Part shown: in pieces, positions 53,648 through 62,697 of the stretch
Numbering within the stretch: position 1 is the stretch's first letter
How the letters are laid out: each line of letters begins with the position of its first letter
Source: Ohtaekwangia kribbensis
Lineage (GTDB): Bacteria; Bacteroidota; Bacteroidia; Cytophagales; Cyclobacteriaceae
Assembly: GCF_042676245.1 (NCBI RefSeq)
Contig: NZ_JBHTKA010000007.1
Coordinates: 372,001 to 436,000 of the forward strand
Reading direction: 5' to 3'
DNA: 64,000 nucleotides
The notes under the pieces: model-generated
Database searches by the model: none
Told to the model about the DNA's origin: nothing
The model's input: the letters and a program-made list of their open reading frames with translations, nothing else
Translations under genes and position numbers: made by a program

Positions 53648-54184
53648 ATGGAAAAGATTCATGCAACCACCATTATAGCCGTTATCCACAACGGCCAGGT
53701 AGCGATAGGAGGCGATGGCCAGGCAACCATGGGTAACTATGTAGCCAAAAGCAATGTGCGCAAAATTCGTAAGCTGCAGGATGGAAAAGTACTGGCAGGC
53801 TTTGCAGGTTCCACAGCCGATGCTTTTACATTGATAGAACGTTTTGAAGAAAAACTGAACAGCTACGGTGGTAACATGAAGCGTGCCGCTATAGAGTTGG
53901 CGAAAGACTGGCGCATGGACCGTTTCCTCCGCAGACTCGAAGCCATGCTGATCACTGTGAGTAAAGATGAACTTCTTGTACTATCCGGAACCGGCGATGT
54001 GCTCGAGCCCGACAACCAGGTAGCTGCCATTGGTTCCGGGTCGATGTATGCGCAATCAGCAGCACTTGCGTTGAAGCGTCATGCCCCACACCTTAGTGCA
54101 GAGGAGATTGTACGTGAGAGTTTAAATATAGCAGCAGACATTTGCATCTATACCAACCACAACCTGGTTATAGAGAAGCTTTAG
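53648..54184 (+). CDS. hslV: ATP-dependent protease subunit HslV
   Basis: A 178-residue proteasome-like peptidase. The short propeptide MEKIHA leaves Thr7 as the new N-terminal nucleophile (TTIIAVIHNGQVAIGGDGQATMG). Other family motifs are VRKIRKLQDGKVLAGFAGSTADAFTL and AIGSGSMYAQSAALAL. It is the proteolytic core of HslUV; no hslU is in the window. The open frame extends back into E2, but the ATG at 53648 gives the exact family N-terminus. The last 17 nt overlap the convergent AI-2E family gene. Confidence 0.95.
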   Translation: MEKIHATTIIAVIHNGQVAIGGDGQATMGNYVAKSNVRKIRKLQDGKVLAGFAGSTADAFTLIERFEEKLNSYGGNMKRAAIELAKDWRMDRFLRRLEAMLITVSKDELLVLSGTGDVLEPDNQVAAIGSGSMYAQSAALALKRHAPHLSAEEIVRESLNIAADICIYTNHNLVIEKL

Positions 54185-55289
54185 GAGGCTCTTCGCCTTC
54201 GCGCTCAATCTGATCGACTACTACATCGGCTGTTGTTTCCGGTGGTGCAGCTTTGCCATCGGTATCTTCCAGCAGTATAACAAACGGTTTTAACCGGTTG
54301 GTATGCGACAGTAATATCTTGAGTAAACCTATACCCGGCACGGCCAGAATCATTCCCGCTATACCCAGTAATTTTCCCCCGATCAGTAACGCTATGATCG
54401 CTGCCAGTGCGTTGATGCTCACTTTCGATCCGGTAATGCGTGGTGTAATAAAATTACCTTCCAGGAACTGCACTACCGAAAAGACGATCACAACACCAAT
54501 AGCATACCAGATGCTGTCTTTGGTGATAAGTGCCATGATGATCGGAAACAACGCTCCGATAATGATACCTACATAGGGTATAATGGTGAGTATACCTGAG
54601 AGTATACCGAAAAATATAGCATGCTCAATTCCCAGCGCCAGCAAGCCGATGGTGTTGAGTGCCGCAATGATGAGTGTTACGAGAAAGAGACCTGATATAT
54701 ATCCCTGGATAACACGCTCTACATCTTTTTTCCAAACCAGTTCTTCACTTTTCAGGAAGCTGATAAAGAACAGTCTGAACTTCTCGCGGTATATCAGGAA
54801 GAGAAATATATAGATCGGTATCTGTACAAGCGTTGAGATCGTGTTGGTTGTAGAGATGAGTATACCACCGAGGTATGTGCTGATACTTTTCATCATCTCG
54901 CTTACCATGTTCTTCTGTTCAGCCGTGCTGATGCCAAAGTCGCGTCTTAACGTACGGCTCATCTGATCGACAAACGTTTCAAACTGAACCTGCAGGTTGG
55001 GCAAGTCGTTGATCAGGCCAATCACCTGGTTAACGATCAGCCAGATAAACACACCCAGTATAGTGACCGTAGTAAGCAGTACAATGGTAATGGAAAGTGC
55101 CGTGCCTACTCTGCGCTCTTCGAGTTTCTTTACTACGGGAAGCATGACAATGGAAAGTATACCGGCAAAAGCAAACGGTACAACTATATCCTGCGCCAGC
55201 ACTATGGCAACAATGGTAAGCGCAATAACGACTAACAATTTGTACGTATAGTCGAGCCGGTCGAAGGGCTTCTGTATAGAATCTGCCAT
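54168..55289 (-). CDS. AI-2E family transporter (PerM-like)
   Basis: A 373-residue membrane protein with about eight helices. Family motifs are QVIGLINDLPNLQ near residue 95, GILSGILTIIPYVGIIIGALFP near 235, and EGNFITPRITGSKVSINALAAI near 280. The group includes TqsA and PerM; transport of autoinducer is only shown for some, and many probably act on other substrates or ions. A charged tail of about 30 residues follows the last helix. It overlaps the hslV end by 17 nt on the opposite strand. Confidence 0.9.
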   Translation of the reverse strand: MADSIQKPFDRLDYTYKLLVVIALTIVAIVLAQDIVVPFAFAGILSIVMLPVVKKLEERRVGTALSITIVLLTTVTILGVFIWLIVNQVIGLINDLPNLQVQFETFVDQMSRTLRRDFGISTAEQKNMVSEMMKSISTYLGGILISTTNTISTLVQIPIYIFLFLIYREKFRLFFISFLKSEELVWKKDVERVIQGYISGLFLVTLIIAALNTIGLLALGIEHAIFFGILSGILTIIPYVGIIIGALFPIIMALITKDSIWYAIGVVIVFSVVQFLEGNFITPRITGSKVSINALAAIIALLIGGKLLGIAGMILAVPGIGLLKILLSHTNRLKPFVILLEDTDGKAAPPETTADVVVDQIEREGEEPPKASL

Positions 55290-55298
55290 GGAACGAAA

Positions 55299-56483
55299 TT
55301 ACGCATTATCTATAGCCTTCAAAATGGCAGCGCACGATTCTTTGATTTGTTCTTCGGTAATGGTAAGTGGAGGCGCAATTCTGAAACTATACGGATGCGA
55401 CAGGAACCAGTAGGTAATAATGCCCAGCTCTTTGGCGCGCATCACGATGTTGTTAACACGATCGGCTGAATCAAAATCAATCGCGAACATCAAACCTATT
55501 CTGCGTACTTCTTTTATGTGCGGGTGTTTGAGTAAGTGTTCAATGAGTTGCCCTTTGGCCTCCGCCTGTGCTACCAGGTTTTCTTCTTCCAGTACCTGTA
55601 GCGTTGCAAGAGCCGAAGCACAGCATACCGGGTTGCCACCAAAGGTTGTTATGTGGCCCAGCATCGGATCGTGCGTAAGCGACTGCATTATTTTTTTGTC
55701 GGATATAAAAGAACCTATCGGGAGTCCGCCACCAAAAGCTTTGGCAACGGTAAGTATATCGGGTACTATACCGAAATGTTCAAAGGCAAAAAGTTTACCC
55801 GTGCGTCCCATGCCGCATTGAATTTCATCGAGTATCAACAGCGCACCGGTTTCATCGCAGCGCTTGCGCAGGGCCTTCATATACTCTTTAGAAGGTATAC
55901 GCACACCGGCATCACCTTGTATGGTTTCTACAATAACGCAGGCTGTAGTGGTGGTAATTTTTTCAAGATCCGTCAACACATTGAAGTCAATGAACCGGAC
56001 ATCCGGCAGCAACGGACGGAACGCCTGCTTCTTTACTTCGTTCCCCGATACACTCATAGAGCCATGCGTACTTCCATGATACGATTTACGAAACGATACT
56101 ATTTCCGTGCGACCGGTATAACGCTTGGCAAGTTTAAGCGCGCCTTCATTGGCTTCGGTTCCGGAGTTAACAAAGTAGCAGCAGTTGAGATTGGCGGGAA
56201 GCAATGACGTTAATTTCTGCGCCAGCAGGTTGGGAGCAGACTGGATGAATTCTCCGTATACCATCACATGCAAATGCTTATCAACCTGCTCTTTGATGGC
56301 CTTGATTACTTTGGGATGACCGTGCCCCAGACTGCTCACACCAATACCCGAGATCAGGTCGGTATACCGTTTTCCATCCGGTGAATACATATATATACCT
56401 TCGGCACGATCAATGGTGATGAGGTAAGGCGAATCGGTTGTCTGCGCGATCTTGTTGAGAAATATATCCTGGCTGAACTCCAT
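55299..56483 (-). CDS. class III PLP-dependent aminotransferase
   Basis: A 394-residue aminotransferase of the acetylornithine/ornithine type. Motifs include GHGHPKVIKAIKEQ, NSGTEANEGALKLAKRYTG (PLP phosphate contacts), LLILDEIQCGMGRTGKLFA and TVAKAFGGGLPIGSF, with the PLP Lys in AKAFGG. Substrate cannot be decided from sequence; the gene is not in an arginine operon. The start is the Met of MEFSQD at 56483; an upstream Met would add six residues. It is 9 nt from the AI-2E gene start on the same strand, so they may be one unit. Confidence 0.92.
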   Translation of the reverse strand: MEFSQDIFLNKIAQTTDSPYLITIDRAEGIYMYSPDGKRYTDLISGIGVSSLGHGHPKVIKAIKEQVDKHLHVMVYGEFIQSAPNLLAQKLTSLLPANLNCCYFVNSGTEANEGALKLAKRYTGRTEIVSFRKSYHGSTHGSMSVSGNEVKKQAFRPLLPDVRFIDFNVLTDLEKITTTTACVIVETIQGDAGVRIPSKEYMKALRKRCDETGALLILDEIQCGMGRTGKLFAFEHFGIVPDILTVAKAFGGGLPIGSFISDKKIMQSLTHDPMLGHITTFGGNPVCCASALATLQVLEEENLVAQAEAKGQLIEHLLKHPHIKEVRRIGLMFAIDFDSADRVNNIVMRAKELGIITYWFLSHPYSFRIAPPLTITEEQIKESCAAILKAIDNA

Positions 56484-56537
56484 GCGGTAAAGATAAAGCA
56501 TGGTATCAAATACAACGGGGCCGGTATGCGATATAAA

Positions 56538-56562
56538 AACAAAAACCCCGCAGGGCGGGGTC
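56538..56562 (-). terminator. terminator with a GC-rich stem
   Basis: On the minus strand ACCCCGC and GCGGGGT form a 7-bp stem (56545-56551 and 56555-56561) with a 3-nt loop, followed by TTTTTGTTTTT. It is about 100 nt beyond the stop of the small membrane protein gene, which supports transcription through that gene. Confidence 0.75.
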
Positions 56563-56662
56563 TTGTGAAACTAAATTAACCTTTAAAAAGTTGGTTTTAA
56601 TCTTGCGTTAAAAAAATAGCTTCTACAGGAAGGTCGAGGACTAAAATCATAAAGTACTGCGG

Positions 56663-56788
56663 TTAGGCAGCATTCACGGTTATCGAGATAATCATTCCGA
56701 TCAGAATCGTACCAATCAGCACTAATACTTGTTTCAGCCTGGATGATACCCGGGCGTTCGTTACGTCTCTGTAGTCAAGATTCTTCAT
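56663..56788 (-). CDS. small membrane protein, 41 residues
   Basis: MKNLDYRDVTNARVSSRLKQ followed by one hydrophobic helix (about 21-40) and a short end. A start three codons earlier (MPYMKN, 56797) is possible; the frame continues to 56902 but the extra part is not hydrophobic or conserved-looking. A strong terminator lies downstream, which supports expression. No family recognised. Confidence 0.5.
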   Translation of the reverse strand: MKNLDYRDVTNARVSSRLKQVLVLIGTILIGMIISITVNAA

Positions 56789-56933
56789 GTATGGCATGGC
56801 TAAAGGAGTTGATGTTTCAAAATTCGTAAAAAACGACCCCTGAATTCCACCGAAACTCTGGTGAAACCATACATTTGTAGGCTTACCGTAATGGATTGGC
56901 AATGTAATGCTTATGCATTACCGTGCTCCCGTT

Positions 56934-57416
56934 TTATTTACTTTGCTTCTGCTGGTAGCTCTCTACAAGCGATATAAAATCCCGAATTATATCGTTTGGA
57001 ACTGTAACGGACAGGTGGTATTGTTCGATCTTCCAGCCGTCTTTTGTTTTACGAAGTATACCTGACCCGCGGCAAGTGCCCATCCACGTTGTTAAAAGTT
57101 CAGAAAACCATACATATTTTCCATCGGATGTTACATGCAGGTCGCGATCATAGGGCTTGAAGTCCCAGGCTTTTCCTCTGTCAAAATAAGGTTTAGCAAA
57201 GGAAGTGAACTGTTCCTTGTTCCAACGCTCAGTGGCATCGGTACCTATATATATACTTTGGTCGGCCATGCTGCCGAAAAATGCCGTGGCATTGGCATCG
57301 GCTGCAGCCTTGTGCCAGGTATCTATAAAACGGTTAATATCAGCCTCGTGCGACTGTGCGTGTAGCCCAATCGATGTGAGGAGGGTGGCGCAAAACGCCA
57401 GCAGAAATGTTTTCAT
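56934..57416 (-). CDS. secreted SnoaL/NTF2-like protein (DUF4440-type)
   Basis: A 160-residue protein with signal peptide MKTFLLAFCATLLTSIGLHAQ. The rest has the cone-shaped SnoaL-like pattern: INRFIDTWHKAAADANATAFFGSMADQSIYIGTDATERW, then HVTSDGKYVWFSELLTTW and ILRKTKDGWKIEQYHLSVTVP. Its start overlaps the stop of the sensor kinase by four bases (ATGA), so the two are translationally coupled. It may bind a small ligand in the periplasm. Function unknown. Confidence 0.8.
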   Translation of the reverse strand: MKTFLLAFCATLLTSIGLHAQSHEADINRFIDTWHKAAADANATAFFGSMADQSIYIGTDATERWNKEQFTSFAKPYFDRGKAWDFKPYDRDLHVTSDGKYVWFSELLTTWMGTCRGSGILRKTKDGWKIEQYHLSVTVPNDIIRDFISLVESYQQKQSK

Positions 57417-59242
57417 GATGCAGTCAGAAATTTAATGGGTACGGATTCGGGCAGCTGGTTTACGTTTACCTTGTCCAGCGAAGGTAAAGTTAAGATAAAC
57501 GTTGTACCCTTTTGTAATTCTGACTCCACGGCAATGGTACCGCGCAGCATTTTTGCCGACTCGCGCACCAGGAACAACCCGATGCCCGAACCTTTGGCGT
57601 AATCGCTGGCCCGGTAAAACATATCGAAGATTTTGTAGATGTGCTCTTCCGCAATACCGATACCGTTATCTTCTACTTTAATAGTAGTCGAATTTTTCTG
57701 AATGGTGGCTTCGATGGAAATGAATGGACTTGTTTTTTCAAAATCAGCATACCGGATGGCATTGGAGATGAGATTTTTCAGAATGATCTCCAATCTCGTT
57801 TTGTCGGTATAAAACTCTCCGTTGCTGATGCGTATATTTTTTGTGATCAGGTCGGCCTGAGGTATAAACTGGAAGCTTTGAAATATGTCGCTTACGATAG
57901 CCTGCAGGTTTATCTTCTCCGGTTTGATCTGCTGGCGCTTGTTCTTGGCGTAGTCGGTTATGTCGCGGATAAATCCTTCCATCTTGTCGATGCTCGACTG
58001 CATGCGATCAAAGTAGTGGCCGTGCTCGGGTACATCCATTTCGCGTTTGGCCAGGTGCACCAATCCCGCCATGGATGCGAGTGGTGATTTTAAATCGTGA
58101 GCCGAACTATATATAAACCGGTCGAGCTCTTCGTTGAGCTTTTGCAATTCGGCATTACGCTTTTCAAGTAACTGCGATTTACGTTGTATCTCATCAAACT
58201 GTGTTTTGAGCTTGCGCGTGAGTTTTATATAGGCATTCGAAAGACTGTGGATCTCGTTCGTTACATCTGATTCTTTCAATTCGTCTTCGTTGAGTCCCTG
58301 TGTTACCATGAACTTGCCAATGGAGTTCGATAACTTTTTGATGGGACGGGTAAGACGCAGTGCCGTAACGTAGGTAAGTACAAACGAGATTACGATAGCA
58401 CTTAAACCAATGCTGATGCAGGTTACCAGGCTCTGGCGGATGATGCTGTTGGCGCGTGCATCGGTAAGGGTTACCAGCGAAGTAAGCTGATCCGAAAGTT
58501 CATCTGTATTGCTGTTAAGTTCGCCCATTAGCCCCTGCGTTGGCACAAGCCCGATTGCTTCATCCAGCGCTGCAAGCTGATTGAAGTTATCGCGATACGA
58601 TTGAAGTAAATGTACCACGAAGCTGTGCTCGGAATTAAGCTTGCGGATAAGTGAATCGGCAAACGTGTTGAATTTTGTTTTATAGTGTTCCTCCTTGCGC
58701 AGGAAGTAATCTTTTTCGTGTCTGCGCAAGGAAAGTATTTCAATCATGCTGATCTCATTGGAATGTTCTTCCAGCTCGTGCGCAAATTTTCGCATGCGCC
58801 CTTCCACACCATAATCCTTAAAGCCCCGGTATATAATTTTCTCTTTTACCTTCGAGAAGGTAGTGTTGTAGGTTTGCAGTGTTTGATTGATGCTGTCGAA
58901 ATTTTTACCAACGCCCAGGTTGTAATCGAACATAACGTTGTTGAGCAGAATGGCTTCGCGCAGAATGATGGTATATAAACTATCGCGCTGCACCAGGATG
59001 CCGCTTCGGTTGGTCTTGTAAAATTCCTGGTTGATGGTTTCGAAGCGGAGGAAGTCAAGATCGAGCTTGAGCAGTCGCTCAATCTGGATGCGCTCATCCT
59101 CAATACGTTTGGTGAGTTCGTATATATTTTTGGTGCGCGAAATGAAATGATAGGAGAGAGCCGAGATGATGATGACGTTTACCGCCAGTATGCTGAAGGA
59201 AAGGAATAACCGTTTCCCGATGGTATTGATATTCCAGAACAT
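57413..59242 (-). CDS. sensor histidine kinase with periplasmic helical sensor
   Basis: A 609-residue kinase. Membrane helices lie near residues 11-31 and 268-290, with a helical periplasmic sensor between them. A HAMP-like segment (about 290-345) and a coiled coil (about 340-375) lead to HisKA with His382 in SSAHDLKSPLASM, N box LKNLISNAIRYADFE, and G boxes DNGIGIAEEHI and GSGIGLFLVRESA. It has no adjacent response regulator. A putative -7 box TAGCTTTG (59257-59264, minus strand) lies within an inverted repeat next to the start codon. The stop overlaps the next gene. Confidence 0.9.
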   Translation of the reverse strand: MFWNINTIGKRLFLSFSILAVNVIIISALSYHFISRTKNIYELTKRIEDERIQIERLLKLDLDFLRFETINQEFYKTNRSGILVQRDSLYTIILREAILLNNVMFDYNLGVGKNFDSINQTLQTYNTTFSKVKEKIIYRGFKDYGVEGRMRKFAHELEEHSNEISMIEILSLRRHEKDYFLRKEEHYKTKFNTFADSLIRKLNSEHSFVVHLLQSYRDNFNQLAALDEAIGLVPTQGLMGELNSNTDELSDQLTSLVTLTDARANSIIRQSLVTCISIGLSAIVISFVLTYVTALRLTRPIKKLSNSIGKFMVTQGLNEDELKESDVTNEIHSLSNAYIKLTRKLKTQFDEIQRKSQLLEKRNAELQKLNEELDRFIYSSAHDLKSPLASMAGLVHLAKREMDVPEHGHYFDRMQSSIDKMEGFIRDITDYAKNKRQQIKPEKINLQAIVSDIFQSFQFIPQADLITKNIRISNGEFYTDKTRLEIILKNLISNAIRYADFEKTSPFISIEATIQKNSTTIKVEDNGIGIAEEHIYKIFDMFYRASDYAKGSGIGLFLVRESAKMLRGTIAVESELQKGTTFILTLPSLDKVNVNQLPESVPIKFLTAS

Positions 59243-59345
59243 TCGTAGTCAGGGCACAAAGCTAATTGCACCCTGACCGGTTCTGCTAAAAACAGTGTTA
59301 AGGATATATGAATATTTTAGCGATGAGCAGGTTTACTGCTATACC

Positions 59346-59783
59346 TTATGCTTCGTGAAGTTTTAGAAAGTCCATTACCTCTTGGCGTACGTTGCGTGTA
59401 ATGGCATCGTCATACGCTTCGGTGGCGATGGATTTGAACAAGTCACTAACAACGGTAGCGCGGAAGCCGAGTTGCTCGGCATAGATCGTAGCTACTTCCA
59501 GTTCAACATCTTCTACCACTGCATCGAGGTAGATCATATATACCAAGTGATAGATCGCTTCCAGTTTTTCAATCTTGTCGGCCGGGTTAGTGAACTGAAG
59601 ATGTGTGAGATCTACATTGGCTTTTGCCAGATCATCAGGACTTAAGTGTAACTGAAAACCCCACTTGAGGAGGCATCGCAGAAAGCGGCTATCAATTTTC
59701 GACTGGCCTAAAAACAATGCGAGTATATTAAAGTAACTATTTTTTACAGAGATAAGGTGTTCGCGATTCAGTTGGTTCTTCAT
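59346..59783 (-). CDS. TerB-like helical protein
   Basis: A 145-residue all-helical protein. The sequence KIEKLEAIYHLVYMIYLDAVVEDVELEVATIYAEQLG resembles the TerB/DjlA C-terminal helical domain with its acidic DGxVxxxE-type turn (DAVVEDVELE). No signal peptide or membrane segment. It lies 126 nt downstream of a J-domain protein; TerB and J domains are fused in DjlA, which makes a link plausible. The family assignment is moderate. Confidence 0.6.
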   Translation of the reverse strand: MKNQLNREHLISVKNSYFNILALFLGQSKIDSRFLRCLLKWGFQLHLSPDDLAKANVDLTHLQFTNPADKIEKLEAIYHLVYMIYLDAVVEDVELEVATIYAEQLGFRATVVSDLFKSIATEAYDDAITRNVRQEVMDFLKLHEA

Positions 59784-59909
59784 AAGCGGGGTCTTTAAAT
59801 TCTTCTTGCGTCTTTAAAATTTGATATACCACTCTAACGGGTATTGTAGTCAACGTAAAAGTACGGATAATTTGTGAATCAAATCGGGGAGGCATCCCGT
59901 AGAAAGTTG

Positions 59910-61085
59910 TTACCGGCAGTGCTTCCGGATTAACCCTTCTGTATTTTCGATACCCAGTTGCCGGGCTTTGCGCAGGTCGCTGCACACATTCTCGTATGTT
60001 CTTCCTTCTATATGTGCCAACGCACGGAGTAAATAAGGCTCACCTTTTTCTGGCCGCAGATATACTCCCCATGTGCAGTCGTTGAGTACATCTTCGTAGT
60101 GACCGAGTTTTAAATTTGTGCGGCCACGCGCTTCAAATATCTCATAGTAAATATCCGGAGCATCGTTGGGATCCATCACGATCATAAAGGCTTCGCCATA
60201 AATCTCTGTTAAGTTCTTTCGGAAAAGTTTTTTGCCGAGGTTGAAATACTGAAGTGCTTCTTCGGGCTGATCGAGTTTTTCAAGACTGATCATGCCGATC
60301 CGGTATATCAACTGAAGATTTTCTGGTTGCTGATTATGTAAATGCTTGAGCGCTGTAACAGCTTCCTGAAAATTACCAAGGTAATACTGGCACAAGGCAA
60401 GTTTTTCGAGTGTCTCAAACTGTACCGGGTCTTCATGATTTTTAAGCACGAGGTAATGCGACACCGCTTCGGCAAACTGGAGGTTTTTGAATTCATGATC
60501 GGCCATGGCGTGCAACGTGGTGATGAGACTATCGTATCCGTAAATGAACCGGAATTCCATCGGATCATTTTTCTGGAGCGTGAGCATCATGCCGAAAGCT
60601 TCATCAAATTTGCCGGTATCGAACAATGCATTTACCTGTAGTAACGCTGCGCTGTTAGCGTTCCATTTGGCAATTCGTTTCTGTTCTACAAAATAGTAGG
60701 CCGTGTGTATTACCGAGAAGCAGAACCCTGCAATGACTATAAATACAAGAAAGGCGAGACCCTGTATCTTGAAATATTCTTTATCGATTTTATAGTATTG
60801 GCGTTGTGCCTGCTGCCAGCGCCAGTATTTACGTCTGTTGATTTCGTACTGAACATCAACTGTTTCCGTCACCTGCGGATTGAGTTGAAAATCGTAGCGC
60901 GATTTTTTCAGCGGATCGGAAAGTACGTGGTAAGCTTCGTTGATGAGCTTGAACATTTCTTCAGCTTCGGGGTCGCCAGCGTTGCGGTCGGGGTGATATT
61001 GCATGGCCAGCCGTTTATAGGCGGCACGCAAAGCTGTAGAGTCATCCGAAGGACTAATGCCGAGTATTTTGTAATAGTCAGCCAT
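59910..61085 (-). CDS. J-domain protein with TPR-like repeats and a membrane helix
   Basis: A 391-residue protein. The N-terminal J domain (residues 1-70) has the HPD motif at 31-33 (QYHPDRNAGD). After a linker there is one membrane helix (about 111-133). The rest carries TPR-like helical repeats (EAVSHYLVLKNHEDPVQFETLEKLALCQYYLGNFQEAVTALKHL; YRIGMISLEKLDQPEEALQYFNLGKKL). It should recruit DnaK to membrane-associated clients. The start is the usual J-domain N-terminus MADYYKILGI. Confidence 0.88.
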   Translation of the reverse strand: MADYYKILGISPSDDSTALRAAYKRLAMQYHPDRNAGDPEAEEMFKLINEAYHVLSDPLKKSRYDFQLNPQVTETVDVQYEINRRKYWRWQQAQRQYYKIDKEYFKIQGLAFLVFIVIAGFCFSVIHTAYYFVEQKRIAKWNANSAALLQVNALFDTGKFDEAFGMMLTLQKNDPMEFRFIYGYDSLITTLHAMADHEFKNLQFAEAVSHYLVLKNHEDPVQFETLEKLALCQYYLGNFQEAVTALKHLHNQQPENLQLIYRIGMISLEKLDQPEEALQYFNLGKKLFRKNLTEIYGEAFMIVMDPNDAPDIYYEIFEARGRTNLKLGHYEDVLNDCTWGVYLRPEKGEPYLLRALAHIEGRTYENVCSDLRKARQLGIENTEGLIRKHCR

Positions 61086-61223
61086 GGCCTGAAGTTATTG
61101 GGTTCAAATACGACTAAAACGTAGTTGCCTCTCTATTTCTTTCTAACGATGCCGGCTAATTTCTGTTTTTTGCGTTTTACGGCTTGAAATAGCTATAAAA
61201 GAATGCCAGCGACTGGCCGGTTT

Positions 61224-61260
61224 AAAAAAAGAAAACCCGGAAGGGGATGCTTCCGGGTTT
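61224..61260 (-). terminator. terminator of the gap gene
   Basis: A perfect 11-bp stem, AAACCCGGAAG (61233-61243) with CTTCCGGGTTT (61250-61260), and a 6-nt loop. On the minus strand it is followed by TTTCTTTTTTT. It begins 26 nt after the stop. Confidence 0.85.
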
Positions 61261-61285
61261 GCGTCAATACTTTTTCACGTAAAGA

Positions 61286-62284
61286 TTAAACTTTTGCTAA
61301 TTCCTGCACGAGGTCGATCAGCTTGTTAGAATAACCCCACTCGTTATCGTACCATGATACTACTTTCACGAAGTTGTCGTTCAGGGCTATACCTGCTTTC
61401 GCATCGAAGATAGATGTGCGGGCATCGCCGAGGAAATCCTGTGATACTACATCATCTTCTGTGTATCCTAAAATTCCTTTCAGTTCGCCTTCAGAAGCTT
61501 CTTTCATAGCGGTTTTGATTTGCTCGTAAGAGGCTGCTTTCGCGAGTCTTACAGTAAGGTCAACAACAGAAACGTCAGCAACCGGCACGCGGAATGACAT
61601 ACCTGTAAGTTTACCTTTCAGCTCAGGAATAACCAATGCTACAGCTTTAGCGGCACCGGTAGAAGAAGGGATGATGTTCTGGTATGCACCACGACCACCT
61701 CTCCAGTCTTTTACTGAAGGACCATCAACAGTTTTTTGTGTAGCCGTAACAGCGTGAACTGTGCTCATCAAACCTTCTACGATACCAAATTTATCGTTGA
61801 GTACTTTTGCCAAAGGAGCAAGGCAGTTTGTTGTACAGGAAGCGTTTGATACGATCGTATGCTGTGCTGTAAGTTTCTTGTGGTTAACACCCATTACAAA
61901 CGTAGGCGTATCATCTTTAGCAGGAGCGGAGAATACTACTTTTTTAGCACCTGCGGTAATATGTTTCTGACCATCAGCTTGTGTAAGGAACAATCCGGTA
62001 GACTCGATAACGATTTCAGCGCCTACATCAGACCATTTTAAGTTAGCAGGATCTTTTTCAGCCGTAACGCGGATTTTCTTTCCGTTTACAACCAGACCAC
62101 CGTCTTTCACTTCCACAGTACCATCAAACTTACCATGGGTTGAATCGTACTTTAACATGTATGCCATGTACTCAGGATCCACCAGGTCATTAATCCCAAC
62201 GATCTCAATATCTTTACGATTGATAGCAGCTCTGAAAGCCAGGCGACCGATACGGCCGAAACCGTTAATACCTACTTTAGTCAT
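61286..62284 (-). CDS. gap: type I glyceraldehyde-3-phosphate dehydrogenase
   Basis: A 332-residue enzyme with the NAD-binding N-terminus KVGINGFGRIGRLAFRAA, catalytic Cys in SNASCTTNCLAPLAKVL (about residue 150), the His-region TVHAVTATQKTVDGPS, RGGRGAYQNIIPSSTGAAKAV and the C-terminal SWYDNEWGYSNKLIDL. It converts glyceraldehyde-3-phosphate to 1,3-bisphosphoglycerate in glycolysis. The start is the ATG at 62284-62282; a 21-codon upstream extension overlaps the promoter and lacks similarity. Confidence 0.97.
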   Translation of the reverse strand: MTKVGINGFGRIGRLAFRAAINRKDIEIVGINDLVDPEYMAYMLKYDSTHGKFDGTVEVKDGGLVVNGKKIRVTAEKDPANLKWSDVGAEIVIESTGLFLTQADGQKHITAGAKKVVFSAPAKDDTPTFVMGVNHKKLTAQHTIVSNASCTTNCLAPLAKVLNDKFGIVEGLMSTVHAVTATQKTVDGPSVKDWRGGRGAYQNIIPSSTGAAKAVALVIPELKGKLTGMSFRVPVADVSVVDLTVRLAKAASYEQIKTAMKEASEGELKGILGYTEDDVVSQDFLGDARTSIFDAKAGIALNDNFVKVVSWYDNEWGYSNKLIDLVQELAKV

Positions 62285-62316
62285 TGTTGTATTTGTTTGG
62301 TTAAAATTTCGGAAGC

Positions 62317-62347
62317 CAAAAATAAAGTACCGCCTGACTAAAACCAA
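62317..62347 (-). promoter_or_regulatory. promoter of the gap gene
   Basis: On the minus strand TTG (62347-62345), 20 nt, TATTTTTG (62324-62317). It fits the Bacteroidota consensus and gives a leader of about 27 nt to the ATG at 62284. Confidence 0.65.
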
Positions 62348-62387
62348 TGAAATAAAATTGTGTTTTAAATTTTTTTTTGCGCACCGG

Positions 62388-62418
62388 TTTGCAAATCCGA
62401 AACACAGCTATATCTTTG
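62388..62418 (+). promoter_or_regulatory. promoter of tRNA-Glu
   Basis: TTTG (62388-62391), 19 nt, TATCTTTG (62411-62418), a complete match to the Bacteroidota consensus. Transcription should begin about 57 nt before the mature tRNA. Confidence 0.75.
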
Positions 62419-62480
62419 CACACCTTTTGAGAGAAACACGAAAGGAAAACACACTCACACAAACCCTACCATTAAAAAAT

Positions 62481-62552
62481 GGTCCGTTCGTCTAGGGGTT
62501 AGGACACCAGATTTTCATTCTGGTAACACGGGTTCGATTCCCGTACGGACTA
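62481..62552 (+). tRNA. tRNA-Glu (TTC anticodon)
   Basis: A 72-nt tRNA. The acceptor stem is GGTCCGT/ACGGACT with a G-T first pair, typical of Bacteroidota tRNA-Glu, plus discriminator A. The D-arm is TCTAGGGGTTAGGA, the anticodon stem-loop is CCAGATTTTCATTCTGG with TTC, and the T-arm is ACGGGTTCGATTCCCGT. CCA is not encoded. Confidence 0.96.
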
Positions 62553-62561
62553 CTGAAAAGC

Positions 62562-62597
62562 AAAAAGCAACTATCAAAAACGATAGTTGCTTTTTTT
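62562..62597 (+). terminator. terminator of tRNA-Glu
   Basis: A 14-bp stem, AAAAAGCAACTATC (62562-62575) with GATAGTTGCTTTTT (62582-62595), a 6-nt loop, and a T-run. It follows the tRNA by 9 nt. Confidence 0.9.
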
Positions 62598-62697
62598 ATT
62601 TGCTATAGCTGGAGAGAAAAATATCCGGATAATAGTTTTCGGGTAGCCATACCGTTGTAGAAGGATTGTAGTGTATGCTTCTCATCTTTACAACGAG

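Noticed and set aside
59737..59985. Open frame bridging the J-domain and TerB-like genes in another frame.
   Set aside because: No family features. It overlaps the ends of both real genes and has shadow-like composition.
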